From Adineta steineri (lineage: Eukaryota; Rotifera; Eurotatoria; Adinetida; Adinetidae), in contig CAJNOI010000005.1 of assembly GCA_905250115.1 (NCBI GenBank), positions 310,001 to 374,000 on the forward strand: a stretch of DNA of 64,000 nucleotides, given 5' to 3'. A program made the position numbers and the translations under genes. Below are positions 49,251-61,352 of the stretch, piece by piece. The notes beneath the pieces were generated by a model, which had not been told where the DNA came from, did no database searches, and was given only the letters and a program-made list of their open reading frames with translations. Position 1 is the first letter of the stretch, and every line of letters begins with the position of its first letter.

Positions 49251-51200
49251 TTAACAAAGCTCTATAATAGAGAAAGAAAAACACATTAACTTACCATCTT
49301 TCTTTGCCAGTGTTTCTATGGGTTTGCTACATGCACTTATTGCACTAAGTCCGATTGCAGTTATAGATTGCACTTTGAATACAAATGTCGCGTTTGGTGG
49401 CAGATTCACGATGATTATCTCCTTATGACTAGCATTTGTGTAAACTTCAGTCCATTTTTCTTCTTTCTTACTTTTATTTTTACCAACTAATGCTTCGCCA
49501 CGATGTTGCTGATACATAACTTTATACTTCTGTACTTCTTCAGTTCCATTAGCTGCATCTGTCCATGTTAATGTTACATTATTATCTGTAACAGATATTG
49601 CATATGGTGCATCTGGTTTACTTGGTATAATAAAGTCTTTTTTTTCTGATCCACGTTCGTAGAGAATAAGCTCAATAGTTTTAGTATCATTAACTGAATA
49701 TTCTTCATTGACGATAAATTTTATCTTTGTATTTTCAACATTGTTTGCTTCAGCAAACTCTTTGAATTGTTCCAAATTTTTGAGAAATTTTGTCATATTA
49801 TAACGATGTTCAAACCATGTGATGTGTTTTTTACGAGTAGTTGATGAGTTAAAACTGTTATTATGTAAATAATTCTGCATATCAGCAAGTTGAGAATCAT
49901 TTTTTTCAACGAGACGCAAAGAGAGACAGAAAATATAATCATATCTAGTGTCACCAATAACTTCATCTAACGACGATGATCTAACTAGAGTATTTAAGCT
50001 TCTATCTTTGGCGAGATTGTTGACCCACTTCGTGATTAACGCGATTTCTTTTTTCTTTCCTTTGAGCCATGATTCCAGTTTTTGCTGATTAAATGGAGAT
50101 GAATCAATTTGTTTAAACACATTATATAAAACAGGCTCTTCAACATCAGTGTTTCCGCGTAGTTTTGGTAGATTTAATGCAATATTTTCTTTCAAATCAT
50201 GTTGCATTTTCGACAATCGCGCGGTAAAATGTAATAATTGTTTTTTCATATGATTAAGACTTGTAAATATCGAGCTCTCTGATAAGTCTAGTGCTCTCAC
50301 TTCTAAGGAACGCAGATTTTCAATCGTCGATATTGAGTAATGAACCAAATTGGATGAGATTTCTCGAACAGTTCTCGTTACATTATTATCCAAAAGATGT
50401 AATGGATAAAGCCACACTTTTTTTGGTATCGCGTTTTCATTGTTTTTACCTATGCGTAGCGGTAATTGGCGATACATTTTAACAGCTTCTTCAAAGTTCT
50501 TTGGATTTTTGTTCAAACGAAAATCCCCATAAAATTTACAACGTAACTTATGGACGTACTTCTTTTCTTGCTTGGTCAAATTTAGTTTAGCTTCTTCTTC
50601 GATTTTAAACATTGTTTTATCAAATATCGCCTTCAATGAACCGCTAACTTCTTCTTTAGATTCACGATTCGATATTGTACGATCAAATATAAAAAATGCC
50701 TCAGCACCATAAAGGACACCAATGACGACATGTGTAGCATTGTTTTTATCATGTAAATCTAGATTACTTTTACCAAGATGTTTCATTGTTAACTCTTGAA
50801 AATGTGTTGTGGTTGAATATTTTAGTATCAGACGAGCTTCACGGTTTGTTTTTTGATAATCCTCAGCATACTTTGCAGAACCTGAAATATTCATTAGACC
50901 GCCAAACAGACTTAGTTTTAAACTAGCCTCAACTCCCAAAGCATGTGCCTTATCTTGTAATGAATCTCCAGTAAGTATTTCATAGCCAGTATACGGTTGT
51001 TTATATGTGATTGTATGGTTCGCCAAAGTCTGTGGATTCCACAAAGTTATGCCACTGATTAACTCATCATTACGAACATCATAGAGCATACCCAAATGAA
51101 ATGGCCGTCCCAATGTAGGCATTGTAATTGTTTGTTGTATCGCCATTATTTTCAATGACTGATACGAAATAATCAAAACTATCAGATGTAAAGTAAGCAT
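49251..51200 (-). CDS. Stonustoxin-like (SNTX family, MACPF/CDC-related) protein with FN3 domain
   Basis: Long frame of 649 codons. The segment after residue 25 (TLGRPFHLGMLYD) is the hallmark opening of the SNTX family, whose N-terminal domain is related to perforin/MACPF folds. A helical linker region and a thioredoxin-like segment (about 440-515) follow, then one fibronectin type III domain (about 525-630). Family members include fish venom pore-formers but also many non-venom animal proteins of unknown role; toxicity cannot be inferred here. Start: either ATG 51200, giving a hydrophobic leader, or ATG 51146, which matches the usual family start more closely. A good donor (GATG|GTAAGT) at 49294 suggests that coding leaves this frame there and that the last residues shown by the open frame are intronic; the following exon was not identified. 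Confidence 0.8.
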   Translation of the reverse strand: MLTLHLIVLIISYQSLKIMAIQQTITMPTLGRPFHLGMLYDVRNDELISGITLWNPQTLANHTITYKQPYTGYEILTGDSLQDKAHALGVEASLKLSLFGGLMNISGSAKYAEDYQKTNREARLILKYSTTTHFQELTMKHLGKSNLDLHDKNNATHVVIGVLYGAEAFFIFDRTISNRESKEEVSGSLKAIFDKTMFKIEEEAKLNLTKQEKKYVHKLRCKFYGDFRLNKNPKNFEEAVKMYRQLPLRIGKNNENAIPKKVWLYPLHLLDNNVTRTVREISSNLVHYSISTIENLRSLEVRALDLSESSIFTSLNHMKKQLLHFTARLSKMQHDLKENIALNLPKLRGNTDVEEPVLYNVFKQIDSSPFNQQKLESWLKGKKKEIALITKWVNNLAKDRSLNTLVRSSSLDEVIGDTRYDYIFCLSLRLVEKNDSQLADMQNYLHNNSFNSSTTRKKHITWFEHRYNMTKFLKNLEQFKEFAEANNVENTKIKFIVNEEYSVNDTKTIELILYERGSEKKDFIIPSKPDAPYAISVTDNNVTLTWTDAANGTEEVQKYKVMYQQHRGEALVGKNKSKKEEKWTEVYTNASHKEIIIVNLPPNATFVFKVQSITAIGLSAISACSKPIETLAKKDGKLMCFSFSIIELC

Positions 51201-51478
51201 TGGATTTTAGTGTACTTCTTCTTTATGCAACTAAAATAAAAATAAAAACATTTCAAATATGTAATATATGAAACTACATTAGTTCGTAGTCAGAGGTGAT
51301 AGAAATTTCAGAACTGTTGTTCCTTGACAAGACTATAATGATTGTTCCATCGCTCATCTTATAGAAAATAAGAGATATGCTCACCAAATGTGTATGAGAA
51401 GGAGCAGATGATTTCATGATTTTTTTTGTTACTTAATCCTATTCAAGGATCTTAATATAATTGGTTTTTCATTCGTAG

Positions 51479-51594
51479 GATTCCCCCTAATAACGTCGAA
51501 AATAAAAATGTCGAAAAAATGGCGCTACCTACCACGTCCTTTTTTCGACATTTTTATTTTCGGCATTTTTATTTTCGACGTTATTAGGGTAAAC
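51479..51594. mobile_element. Short palindromic MITE with 9-bp target duplication
   Basis: 116-bp element flanked by the direct repeat CATTCGTAG (51470-51478 and 51595-51603). Arms pair almost completely: CCCTAATAACGTCGAAAATA on the left and its reverse complement on the right; the right arm carries one extra 15-base TCGAAAATAAAAATG-type unit. The unpaired loop is only about 20 bases (GGCGCTACCTACCACG). Confidence 0.85.
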
Positions 51595-51773
51595 CATTCG
51601 TAGATGTGTGAGCTAATCTACAAATTTGTGTGTGGATGTAGCTGTTCCAAAATACGCGTAATCGCGCCCGTCCACAATCATCCTCTAGATATGATGTCAC
51701 GGTATAGTACACTAATAGAGCTACTTATATAAACTTCTAATTCATTGTAGAAATTCGTTTATTCAACGGATGC

Positions 51774-52220
51774 TAGGCCTCGAAATCGGGCCACTTTTTG
51801 ATGGCCCGGCCCGGTCCACATCGGGCTTTGAGTACTGAAAACCCACCCTGCCCAATACTATTCAAGTCCAGCCCGGCCCGGCCCGACAGTAACTAGAAAT
51901 TTTTTTTAATTATATATATAAAGCAGTTCATAAGAAATTCTGTTATGTTGCGATTGGAAAGAGGTATATTAACGGTATGACATATGTGATTCACCAAACT
52001 CTGATGATTTATTTTATTAAATGAGATATTCGATAACAAAAAAAAATTAAAAATAAATACGATACATATTGATAGCTTAATATCAATATGGAGTTGGGCG
52101 GCCCAACTAAAATCCAGCCTGCCCGATTCATTGGGCTAATTTGATGAGCACGCGGCCTGAACGGTCGGGCACTCTAACCTGGCCCGGGCCATTGAGCTGG
52201 GTGGCCCCATTCGAGGCCTG
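51774..52220. mobile_element. GC-rich hAT-like MITE
   Basis: 447-bp element with inverted termini TAGGCCTCGAAATCGGGCCAC and CAGGCCTCGAATGGGGCCAC (right end read on the minus strand), followed in both arms by ATGGCCCGG. Flanked by near-identical 8-bp duplications ACGGATGC (51766-51773) and ACGGATAC (52221-52228). The GC-rich ends surround an ordinary AT-rich centre. No coding capacity. An 8-bp duplication with CAGG-type ends fits the hAT superfamily. Confidence 0.8.
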
Positions 52221-52454
52221 ACGGATACATAACTCAACTCTTGGTTACATTTCTATTAAACACAAACGTTTATTATTTCAATTACCAGACCTATGGAGAA
52301 TAGTGATACTTGATTGCCTCTTGACTGATTTATCTAACTATGAAGGAAACCTTAATATAGCAAAGAGCTCAAAGTCTATAGAATATTGTATTAACAACTT
52401 CTCCGTAGAATAATTGGCAATCATCATCCAAATAAAATCGAATAGTAGAATTTA

Positions 52455-53018
52455 TATGATCCTCTCAAACATGGTTCAAATCTTCTCTTCTCGATCTTAT
52501 GAAATAATTTTCATACCTTTGATTGTGTATTACTATGCCGTCTTTGTTTTGAAAATAAATAAAAGGCTAAATGGTAACCATCGTATTATATACAGTCCTT
52601 CTTTTTCTTTTTCTCTTAACTCCGAAATTGTTATACCTGAATTTTTTTCTACGTTATGATAGGTATCTATTACATTTCAATTATAACGAAGAAGAAGACG
52701 ACCTTTAAAAAATTGCTACGATTGACTGCAAAAATACAATTTAAAAAGTTATCTTTTGACATGTAATATGATAGTGATCATGAAATGAGAAAAAACAAAG
52801 CACAAATTACATCTGAAAATCACAAAAACTTAACAAGAATTCATCGAAATTTATTTTTATCCAAGATAAATTGAACATCCATATAACACTTGTTACATGA
52901 TGCACAGTCGATTTTAACATATTTTAATGGTACTATGTAACGAAAAATAATAGGGAATTAGAGAAATATGGTTAACAGTACTCTTCGTATTGATGTATTT
53001 ATTCATTAATATAATTCG
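52455..53018 (+). repeat. Dispersed 0.56-kb repeat, copy 2
   Basis: Direct-orientation counterpart of 15033-15597, starting TATGATCCTCTCAAACATGG and ending around ACTCTTCGTATTGATGTATT. It differs by scattered substitutions and an insertion near 52805-52835. Confidence 0.8.
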
Positions 53019-53590
53019 TATTATGCTAACATCTACTTTTGGTTACTTCCAACTAATTCCAATATCATATATATGAAAACAATATTGAAAAAATTTTGAA
53101 CTACAACAGGAAACTACTTCAAATTATATTATCTTGCGCTAATGCATACATAACACAATTACATACAATAACACTTATTTGTGTTAATAACTTTTAGATT
53201 AGCATAAGTCATCGTGAAACTTGAGGATATGTAGAAAGATATAGCTATCACGGCTAGTTTCGACTTTGCTAAAGGATCACCTTCAGGTGGCATATACTTC
53301 TACATAGATCTAATAAACTGTTATTGGTGCTCATTCTTAAACAAAATAGAAGTATCTGACCACAGAAATATATCTAATAATGAGACTTACATCAAATTAA
53401 GTGATATTTGATTGGCTAGTAAAATAATATTGTTCAAGGAACGTAAATCGAAGAGTATCTTACCTGCGACAATATAGAAATGGTATAGTTATCAAAGAGT
53501 AGAAAGCAATCAATCGTATGTATAGAAATAGTTTTTAAGTTAATGTATCATCTGATGAGTATAAACACATCTAAAGATTTTATGAACTAT

Positions 53591-53650
53591 CTTGAGGGCG
53601 TGGCTGTGAGTTTGACATAAGCGCAAAGCTCGCATCCCACACCACATCCT
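53591..53650. repeat. Telomere-like palindrome, copy 14 (degenerate)
   Basis: CTTGAGGGCGTGGCTGTGAG facing GCATCCCACACCACATCCT. Left terminus fits the family; right end decayed. Confidence 0.6.
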
Positions 53651-54010
53651 GCTAGAGTATGCTTTCAATCTGCAAGTTTTCACAAAGAAGTGAATGACAA
53701 TAAAATGAATCGTGAATAGCTATTTGATATACAAAGTAAACCATGCAACAGACAACATAATCATACTACGATTTGGTGAGAGTCTTGCATCAGCTTTTAT
53801 TCTTGATACATCCACGTAGGATATCTTCGATCACGATTCGAGTATTTCCAAGATAGAACTCGACGAGCTCTATCGAATACACTATTTTCTTTTGTGAAAA
53901 AAGCCTTCCTCATTCAAAAAATATCGAAATACCGCCCAGAACATCCATACCTATTTCCGATGTATGATTAATTTATTTATATATAAAAAATAATGTTCAA
54001 AAAATTATAT

Positions 54011-56207
54011 TTATTGCGATCGACGAACCACACGTAACGAGATGCCTTGTTTAGGAACTAAAACTTTAAGTTTATTGAGTTTAATAGGTATCTACAATTT
54101 AGAATTAAAATGAATACAAGTATAAATATCTTAATATTTACTTTTGTTTTTTCGCAACATTGTATTTCAACTACACGTAATGCTTTAACAACTGCAATTT
54201 TAGCTTCTAATAATGCAAATCGCATACCAATACAATTTCTATAAAAAAATTTTAATAATTATCTAGCTGATCTTATATTAGTAGATGAATTTTAATTACC
54301 GAGGACCATCACCAAATGCCAAAAATGACATTGGATGTCGTTTTGCTTTCTCTGTCGACGAAAATCTATTAAAATCATGAAATTCATTATCAATGCATAT
54401 ATAATAACAAAACTCAACCTTTCAGGTATAAATTTTTCTGGATCAGGCCATACTATTGGATCATGATGAATAGGATAAACAGGTACACTAATAATAAATC
54501 CTTTCAATATCTGATAATCACCCAATTTATAATCATTTGATGCAACACGATCAAATCTATTGTAAATATAGGCTTATAACAAAAAACATTTCTTTGAATT
54601 TAACGAACCTAATAACTGGTGGGTACATACGAAGTGTTTCATTAACAACCATATCTAAATAATGGAGTTGATTGATATTATCAGGTTTAATTTCATTCTA
54701 AATATATACAATATTTATTACAAAATCTTTTTTTGCATCATTTAATTCATACATCACCAATTTCTTGTTGAATTTCTTGATAAACTTTTTCTTGAATTTC
54801 CGGTTCTGTTGCCATAACATAAAAGAAAAATGACATTAATGTACTTGTTGTTTCATAACCAGCAAGTAAAAATACTAATGCTTGACCAAGTATTTCTTTA
54901 TCATTCAAAGCTACAAGAAAAAGAAACTTGTTTATAATTTTTTAACTAATATTATTTTACTTTTTGTAAGTGTTCCTATTTCTTGTTTTACTTGTTCTTC
55001 ATGATCAACCATAATTTGAATAAAATCATTTCGTCGTTCAAGATGTTGTCGACGTCGATTTAATATTTGATTCAATAATTCTGTTAAATAGTCCATAGTA
55101 TTTTTTGATAATATTGAGTAACCTTTCGTGTACAAATAACGAGCTAATCGTGGCGATATAACTAGTCAAAAAAAAAAGAAAACCTATCAAATGATGTATA
55201 TTATTTCTAGAACATTTACAATATACAATGATTATTAAATTTGCTAAACTTAATGTAAATATTCCTTTAAGATGTTTGACTAATGTTGCATTTTCATTTT
55301 GTAAAGAATTTGTTTCAATACCAAATAAACAAGAACCAATTGTATCAAGTGCAAAATGTTGACTAATTCTATTCAAATTATTAAGTGTCTTTTTTAAATA
55401 CAAATAACGGAATATTTTCTATACTCTTTAATATTAAATATCTCTTGTTTATCAGCATATTCAAGAAGACGATCGTTAAACATATCACTAGTTTGATCCA
55501 TAAGACTATACATCTAATAATAAAATTATTATAGTGAATAATCTAAAAAAAGAAATTAGATATTTACTGCTTTGAGTTTAGCTGTAGAAAATGTGGGTGA
55601 TACAATTGCTCGTGCATTTTTCCAATGATCGTCTTTGAGTGATAAGAGACCATGCTCAAGTGGACCAATTAAACCTTCAGCGGACTAAAACAAAAAAAAT
55701 GAAAGAAAAGAAATTACAATTATGTACTAACCCGTCGATTTATAAATGCATATGAATCTTTAATAAGAACATTTCGAAGAAGATCAGGATCGGATAAAAG
55801 TATTATTGAACTTGTTCCTTCATATATTCTAAAGAACGATTTTTTTCTAATACTTAAATAAGTAATCTTCACATACCCAACAATTTTACCGTATTTTTTA
55901 ACAAGATCCATATCATTCTTATATAAACCCTATGAGAATATGAACCGATAATATATGTATAATATTATATTGATATATTACTTTGCGTATAACATTAAAA
56001 ATTTCACCTAAAAAAGGGATTGGAGTTGGACCAGGTATTCCAATTCGACGGAAAACATTATTTATCAGTAAATTATAACTTAAATTATGCTAATTATGAT
56101 TTAGTTCAAATGGATAACGATAATACTTACATATAATAAGTAAAAGCAAATATAAGTATGACAAATAATGTTAATGTAATAGAATCACCGATAAGAAAGT
56201 ATGCCAT
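54011..56207 (-). CDS. Cytochrome P450, CYP3-clan-like (copy 1)
   Basis: Multi-exon minus-strand gene with introns of about 50-70 bases; start ATG 56207, stop 54013-54011. The N-terminus is a membrane anchor (MAYFLIGDSITLTLFVILIF) followed by the proline-rich hinge IGIPGPTPIPFLGE. Other landmarks: I-helix AGYETTSTLMSFFFYVMATE, K-helix ExxR in NETLRMYPPVIR, the meander YPIHHDPIVWPDPEKFIPERL, and the haem loop FLAFGDGPR|NCIGMRFALLEAK, interrupted by a GT-AG intron. It ends LRVVRRSQ. These are features of CYP3/CYP5-type ER monooxygenases. Exon borders were only partly traced, so the span rather than every exon is given. Head-to-tail tandem with copy 2, 150 bases apart. Confidence 0.88.
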
Positions 56208-56357
56208 GACTGATTTTGACTTATGTCAATGAAATTATTATTGATAGAAATGTCTTTATCATGCCATTTTTATATTAACTATTGATCTACAATATTAGAG
56301 CATCGTTATAATGTATAGGATAGTGAAGAGTGAAAAGCAACGTTTTTTAAATATGAT

Positions 56358-58579
56358 TTATTGTGAACGACGAACAACACGTAGAAAAATACTATTTTTA
56401 CTATTTAAAACTATTATTTTTCCCAATTGAAGTGGAACCTAGACATTAAAATTCATGATAGATTTCTATATTTCTTATAATTTCATGATTTACTTCTGTT
56501 TCTTCACATCTTTCAAATTCTACAAGACGAAGTGCTCGAACAATGCCAAGTTTAGCTTCTACTAATGCAAATCGCATACGAATACAATTACTAAAAATAT
56601 TATATAATTAGCATGAATATACAAGCAAAAATTTGTGCTTGCCGAGGTCCATCACCGAATGCCAAAAATGCCATTGGATGTCGTTTAGCTTTTTCAGCTG
56701 GCAAAAATCTATCCAACATCATTCGTATATTAAAACAAAAAATATACAATTCTTTAAATACTACCTTTCAGGTATGAATTTTTCCGGTTCAGGCCATACC
56801 TCAGAATCATGATGAATAGGATATACGGGTGCGTGAATAATCGTACCTTTTGGTATAAGATAATTACCAAGTTGATAATCTTTCGATGCAACACGATCAA
56901 GCCTATTATTATATAAATCGAAATCAAGAAAACTATTCAATAAATAAACAAACCTTATGACTGGTGGATACATTCGAAGTGTTTCATTAATTACCATATC
57001 CAAATACTGAAGTTGATTTAATTTTTCATAAGTAACTTCATCCTTTCGTAGAAAAACAAACCTATTCAAATATTCTTGATTTATTAATCTTACTTACATC
57101 TCCTAGTTCTTGTCGAATTTCTTGATAAACTTTTTCTTGAATAACTGGTTCTGTTGCCATGACATAGAAAAAGAATGACATTAATACACTTGATGTTTCA
57201 TAACCAGCGGCTAGAAAAACTAGAGCTTGACTAAGAATTTCTTTATCCGATAATGCTAAAAATGAAATTATTAATTGAAATATTCGAACTAATTTCATAT
57301 ATACTTTTTCTAAGTGATTTCGATTGTTGTCCTACTTCTTGATCTTTTATTTCTTCTTCATGATCAATCATCATTTGAATAAAATCATTTCGTCTTTCTA
57401 AACATTGTCGTCGTCGAGCTATTACTTGAATTACAATATTAGCTGTATATTCCAGAGAGTCTCTTGGTAAAACTGTATAACCTTTCTTTCCTAAATAAGA
57501 ACCCAATCGTGGTGTTAAGACTAGTTTTTAAAAAACAAAATAAGAACATATATGTTCTTATTAAAATATTCTTACAGATAAAAAGAAGAAATATTCTTGT
57601 CAAAGTAAGAGTAAAGAATTTTTTCAAATGATTGATTAAAATTATGTTTTCATTTTTTAATGAATTTGTTTCAACACCAAATAAACAACTTGCAATAATA
57701 TCAAGAGTATATTGACCATTTATACTAGAATTATAATAAGAAAAAAAAACAATTCTGATAAAAATAAATGATTAACATACGTCTTAATATCAAATATTTC
57801 TTGTTTATCAGCATATTCAAGAAGACGTTCATTGTACATATCACTAACATCATTCATAAGACTATGCATCTAAATAATTAATCAAAAAACAAAAATAATA
57901 GTAAATGTGAAAATTTACTGCTTTGAGTTTTGCCGAAGAGAATGTTGGTGAAACAATTGAACGAGCATTTTTCCATTGTTCATCTTTCAATACAGTAAGT
58001 CCATGTTCAAAAGGACCTGCTCCACCTTCGATAACCTATATGAAAATATATGTTTGATGAAAACAAAACGAAGGGGTAAGATTATGATGTCCTACTCGTC
58101 GATTGACAAACACATGACAATCTTTGATAAGAACATTTCGAAGAATATCTGGATCAGTGACAAGAATAATCGGAGTTATTCCTTCGTAAATGCTATAATA
58201 GAATTCTAATTTATTTGAATCAATTGTATCTATATCATTGTTTACTTACCCAACAATTTTGCCATGTTTTTTAATAAGAGCCACATCGTTTTTATACATT
58301 CCCTACATATAAAATAGATTTTAAATTTTTGAATATCATATCAAAATAAAATACCCTTCGCATAGCGTTAAACAATTCACCCAGAAGTGGAATAGGAGCT
58401 GGACCAGGTATTCCAATTCGACGAAATATATTATTTGTTCGTAGATTATAACTAGAATTTTATTCATTCAATATCGATTTCAAATAAAAAAACAATACTT
58501 ACACATAATAAACAAAAATAAGTATTAGGAAAATTAATAATGTCAATGTGATCGAATCACCAATTAAAAATAAACTCAT
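56358..58579 (-). CDS. Cytochrome P450, CYP3-clan-like (copy 2)
   Basis: Same architecture and intron positions as copy 1: anchor MSLFLIGDSITLTLLIFLIL, hinge IGIPGPAPIPLLGE, I-helix AGYETSSVLMSFFFYVMATE, ExxR in NETLRMYPPVIR, meander YPIHHDSEVWPEPEKFIPER and haem loop FGDGPR|NCIRMRFALVEAK, ending LRVVRRSQ. The usual small residue after NCI is Arg here (NCIRM) where copy 1 has NCIGM. The intron splitting the haem loop (56642-56591) begins with GC rather than GT; no GT is available nearby, and splicing there restores the motif. Enzyme substrate unknown; the pair is a recent-looking tandem duplication. Confidence 0.88.
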
Positions 58580-59005
58580 TTTTATATTTATTATCTAGAA
58601 TCTGATGATATTCTTATCTAGTCGCTTGTTCATTTTTTAACCAATATTGACATAAATAATCTCTCTCAAAATAATATTCTTATGCATAAAAATCTTATGA
58701 CAAAATTTGTATGACTAATAAATAAGATTGATATATTAAGAAAGTATGTTATTTCCAGATTTATTTTTAACAAGTAACATAAAATCTACAATGAATTTTT
58801 TTTTAAGTTTCTTTTACATGTGTATTTGGAGGGATAATGTATTGTTTTTTTTTTGGTTGACAGAAAGAAGAACATATTGTAATACATACGAACAATAGAA
58901 AGAAGAAAGAAAGAGAGAGAGAGAAAAAAAAATTTCATAACAGTGAGTCAGACATTTATATTTATAAATAAAGAGAAGAAGAAAAAAAATAAGACAATGA
59001 TGAAC
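58580..59005. other. Spacer between P450 copy 2 and UBA2
   Basis: AT-rich with a GA-rich tract near 58895-58935 (AGAAAGAAAGAGAGAGAG). It contains the UBA2 3' UTR and the P450 promoter region by position. Confidence 0.55.
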
Positions 59006-61352
59006 TTATAATTCAGTAATATCAGTACAATAACAATCATCATCATCATCATCATCAGCAATAATTTCATGTTTTTCTGTGTTATTAACCGGCTTTGAAT
59101 TTGTTTGAATGTCATCATCTAATATTACACAACTATTGCTATCGTTTGAGGTAGAACTGTCTAAAATATAAAAATTGAAATTTATACTTATTAGAAAATA
59201 GAATATTTACCATCACAAATTTGTATATGATTTTTTGTATTATTTTCTGATGTTTCTTGATGTGTATGATGCCCATTTGTATGTGTTGGTACTGGATCAT
59301 CAACAAGCATAACAAAACTTGTATGCATTGGTCCATTATTGTTATTATTATTATTATTATGTTCATCATGTGTTGTTGATAATTTTTTTGTTTTTTTAAC
59401 AATATTTAATTCATTTTGATAATCATCTAAATGTTGAATATTATCATCATCATCATCATCTTCAGATAATTTTCGTTTTAATGATTGTTTGATTTGTTTG
59501 ATTTCACCAATAACTTGATCATCAACAATAATATATTCATCTTTATCTGTAATTGTATCTGTATGTTCAAGCATTAATTTTATTTTCATATGTTGATATA
59601 ATGCTTCATTTGTTTTATCATCATATTCTTCTTCACATAATAATATCGTTCCATTCATTAATTTAAATTGATCAAGTGTTTTTAACATCATTTGTTCATC
59701 TTCTTCATCATCATCAGCCGATATTAATATTCTTCCACTACCATCAGCAATAATAACATCAGGTTTATTCATTTTTAAATGTTTACGTATTAAACGTTCA
59801 TATAATGAATATAATGTAAATAATGACATATTTATTCTAACACGTACTGGTTGTTCAAGATCACTACATTGTATACATGATGGATTTGGTTCTTCTAATA
59901 GGATTGATTGTATAATTGCACCTGTACTACGATTAGTTGATATAAATACATTTGTTAATTGTTTAAGTGATGTTAATGTATGATCAGTTGATGAACGTGG
60001 TAAACTCGAAAGAATTTTTCGCGCTTGTAATACAGTTATACCAGCAACAATCGCATTTGTTGTTGCAACAGCTGGAATGATATTTCCTGCCATTGATTTA
60101 ACATCAAATTTACTAGTGAGATTAATACCAAATATATAGGAACGTAAATTAGCTGATGCTGTTACAAAACGAAGATCAGCATCATCATTTTTATCCCAAA
60201 TAAGAAAGGGTGGTTCTTTACTTGATGCAGCTAGAAAATAAAATATATTTAGCAAAAAAAAAACAACAAAATTTTTTATTTTAATATACCTAATTTTCGT
60301 TGTTTATCTGAACGTTGTTTAAGTTCATTTAAACTATCAATAAACATTTGAACATAATCACTTATGGATTGTATACGTTGATCATTAAGTTTAGGCATAG
60401 TTGAATTTTCATGATTATTTTGACCATTTTGATGTAGTTCATTTAATTGAAATGCTTGTTCATATTGAATTGCAATTGGTTGTCGTCGTTTTTCCCATAA
60501 ATTTTTCATTGTTATTAAATAATTAATATCATCAAAAAATAATTTATTAAAAACACTTATTGGATGAAATTCTTCTAATTCTGTATGAACCCAATCACGT
60601 GTTGATATTTTATGATGTCCATTTGTTGTTGTTGTCGTTGTTGTTGTTTCTTGTTCATTATAAGCATTTTCTGGATCATCAGCATCTGGTGTCACATCTT
60701 CATTATTTGGATCATCATTATCACCAAATAATTGATTATAAAGAAATTTTGCCCATACAATACAATGTATTGGTTGTGATGGAGTATTACGAATAGTACA
60801 TACTGCATAGGTTCGTTGTTGTTTAGGTTTTTCAATACAATCATAACATTGTGTTCGACCTTTAAATATTAATGTTGCTTGTCCATTATAACCCGTTGAA
60901 CCACTATCAATTAAAGGTTTTGAACATAATAAACACATACGATTAACATGTTGTCGTGCTTGAACATTATCAAGTGCATTTATAACAAGATCATATTGTT
61001 TATAAAATGATATATCAAAACGTGAATCAGTTATAACATCACCATGAAATGGTTCGATATGTATAGAAGGACAAAGACGACGAATACTATCACATGCAAC
61101 GGTTGCTTTAGCTTGTCCAACATGTTCACGACGAAATAAAAATTGTCGATTTAAATTTGAGACTTCAATTGTATCAAGATCAATAACACCAATTGAACGA
61201 AATCGACATAAAGCTAATGATTTTAATAATTCACATCCAATACCACCAGCACCAACAACAAGTACTGAACTTTCTTCAGGTAATTTACCAATTGAAGTAT
61301 CTGAGAGATTTATATTTTCCATTGTCGATGATGAATTAAGTGCAGTAGCCAT
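59006..61352 (-). CDS. UBA2: SUMO-activating enzyme subunit 2 (UBA2/SAE2)
   Basis: Three exons: 61352-60290, 60230-59211 and 59160-59006, totalling 745 residues. UBA2 with SAE1 adenylates SUMO and carries it as a thioester to UBC9. Seen in order: the Rossmann ATP site VLVVGAGGIGCELLK with DLDTIEVSNLNRQFLF; a first zinc pair CYDC; the catalytic cysteine in YAVCTIRNTPSQPIHCIVWAK; an acidic, Thr-rich insert; MAGNIIPAVATTNAIVAG; the second zinc pair CIQCSD; a ubiquitin-fold domain with PDVIIADGSGRILIS; and a long acidic tail. The last exon encodes VILDDD, a SUMO-interaction-type motif, before a poly-Asp run. Length exceeds human UBA2 (640) because of low-complexity inserts. The first Met is used; the second Met at residue 11 is possible. 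Confidence 0.95.

Larger units (their letters stand above)
51595..54010. other. Repeat-rich spacer
   Basis: No gene recognised. Contains a GC-rich hAT-like element, copy 2 of the 0.56-kb repeat and a telomere-like palindrome; 53020-53580 and 53660-54000 show nothing recognisable. Confidence 0.65.
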
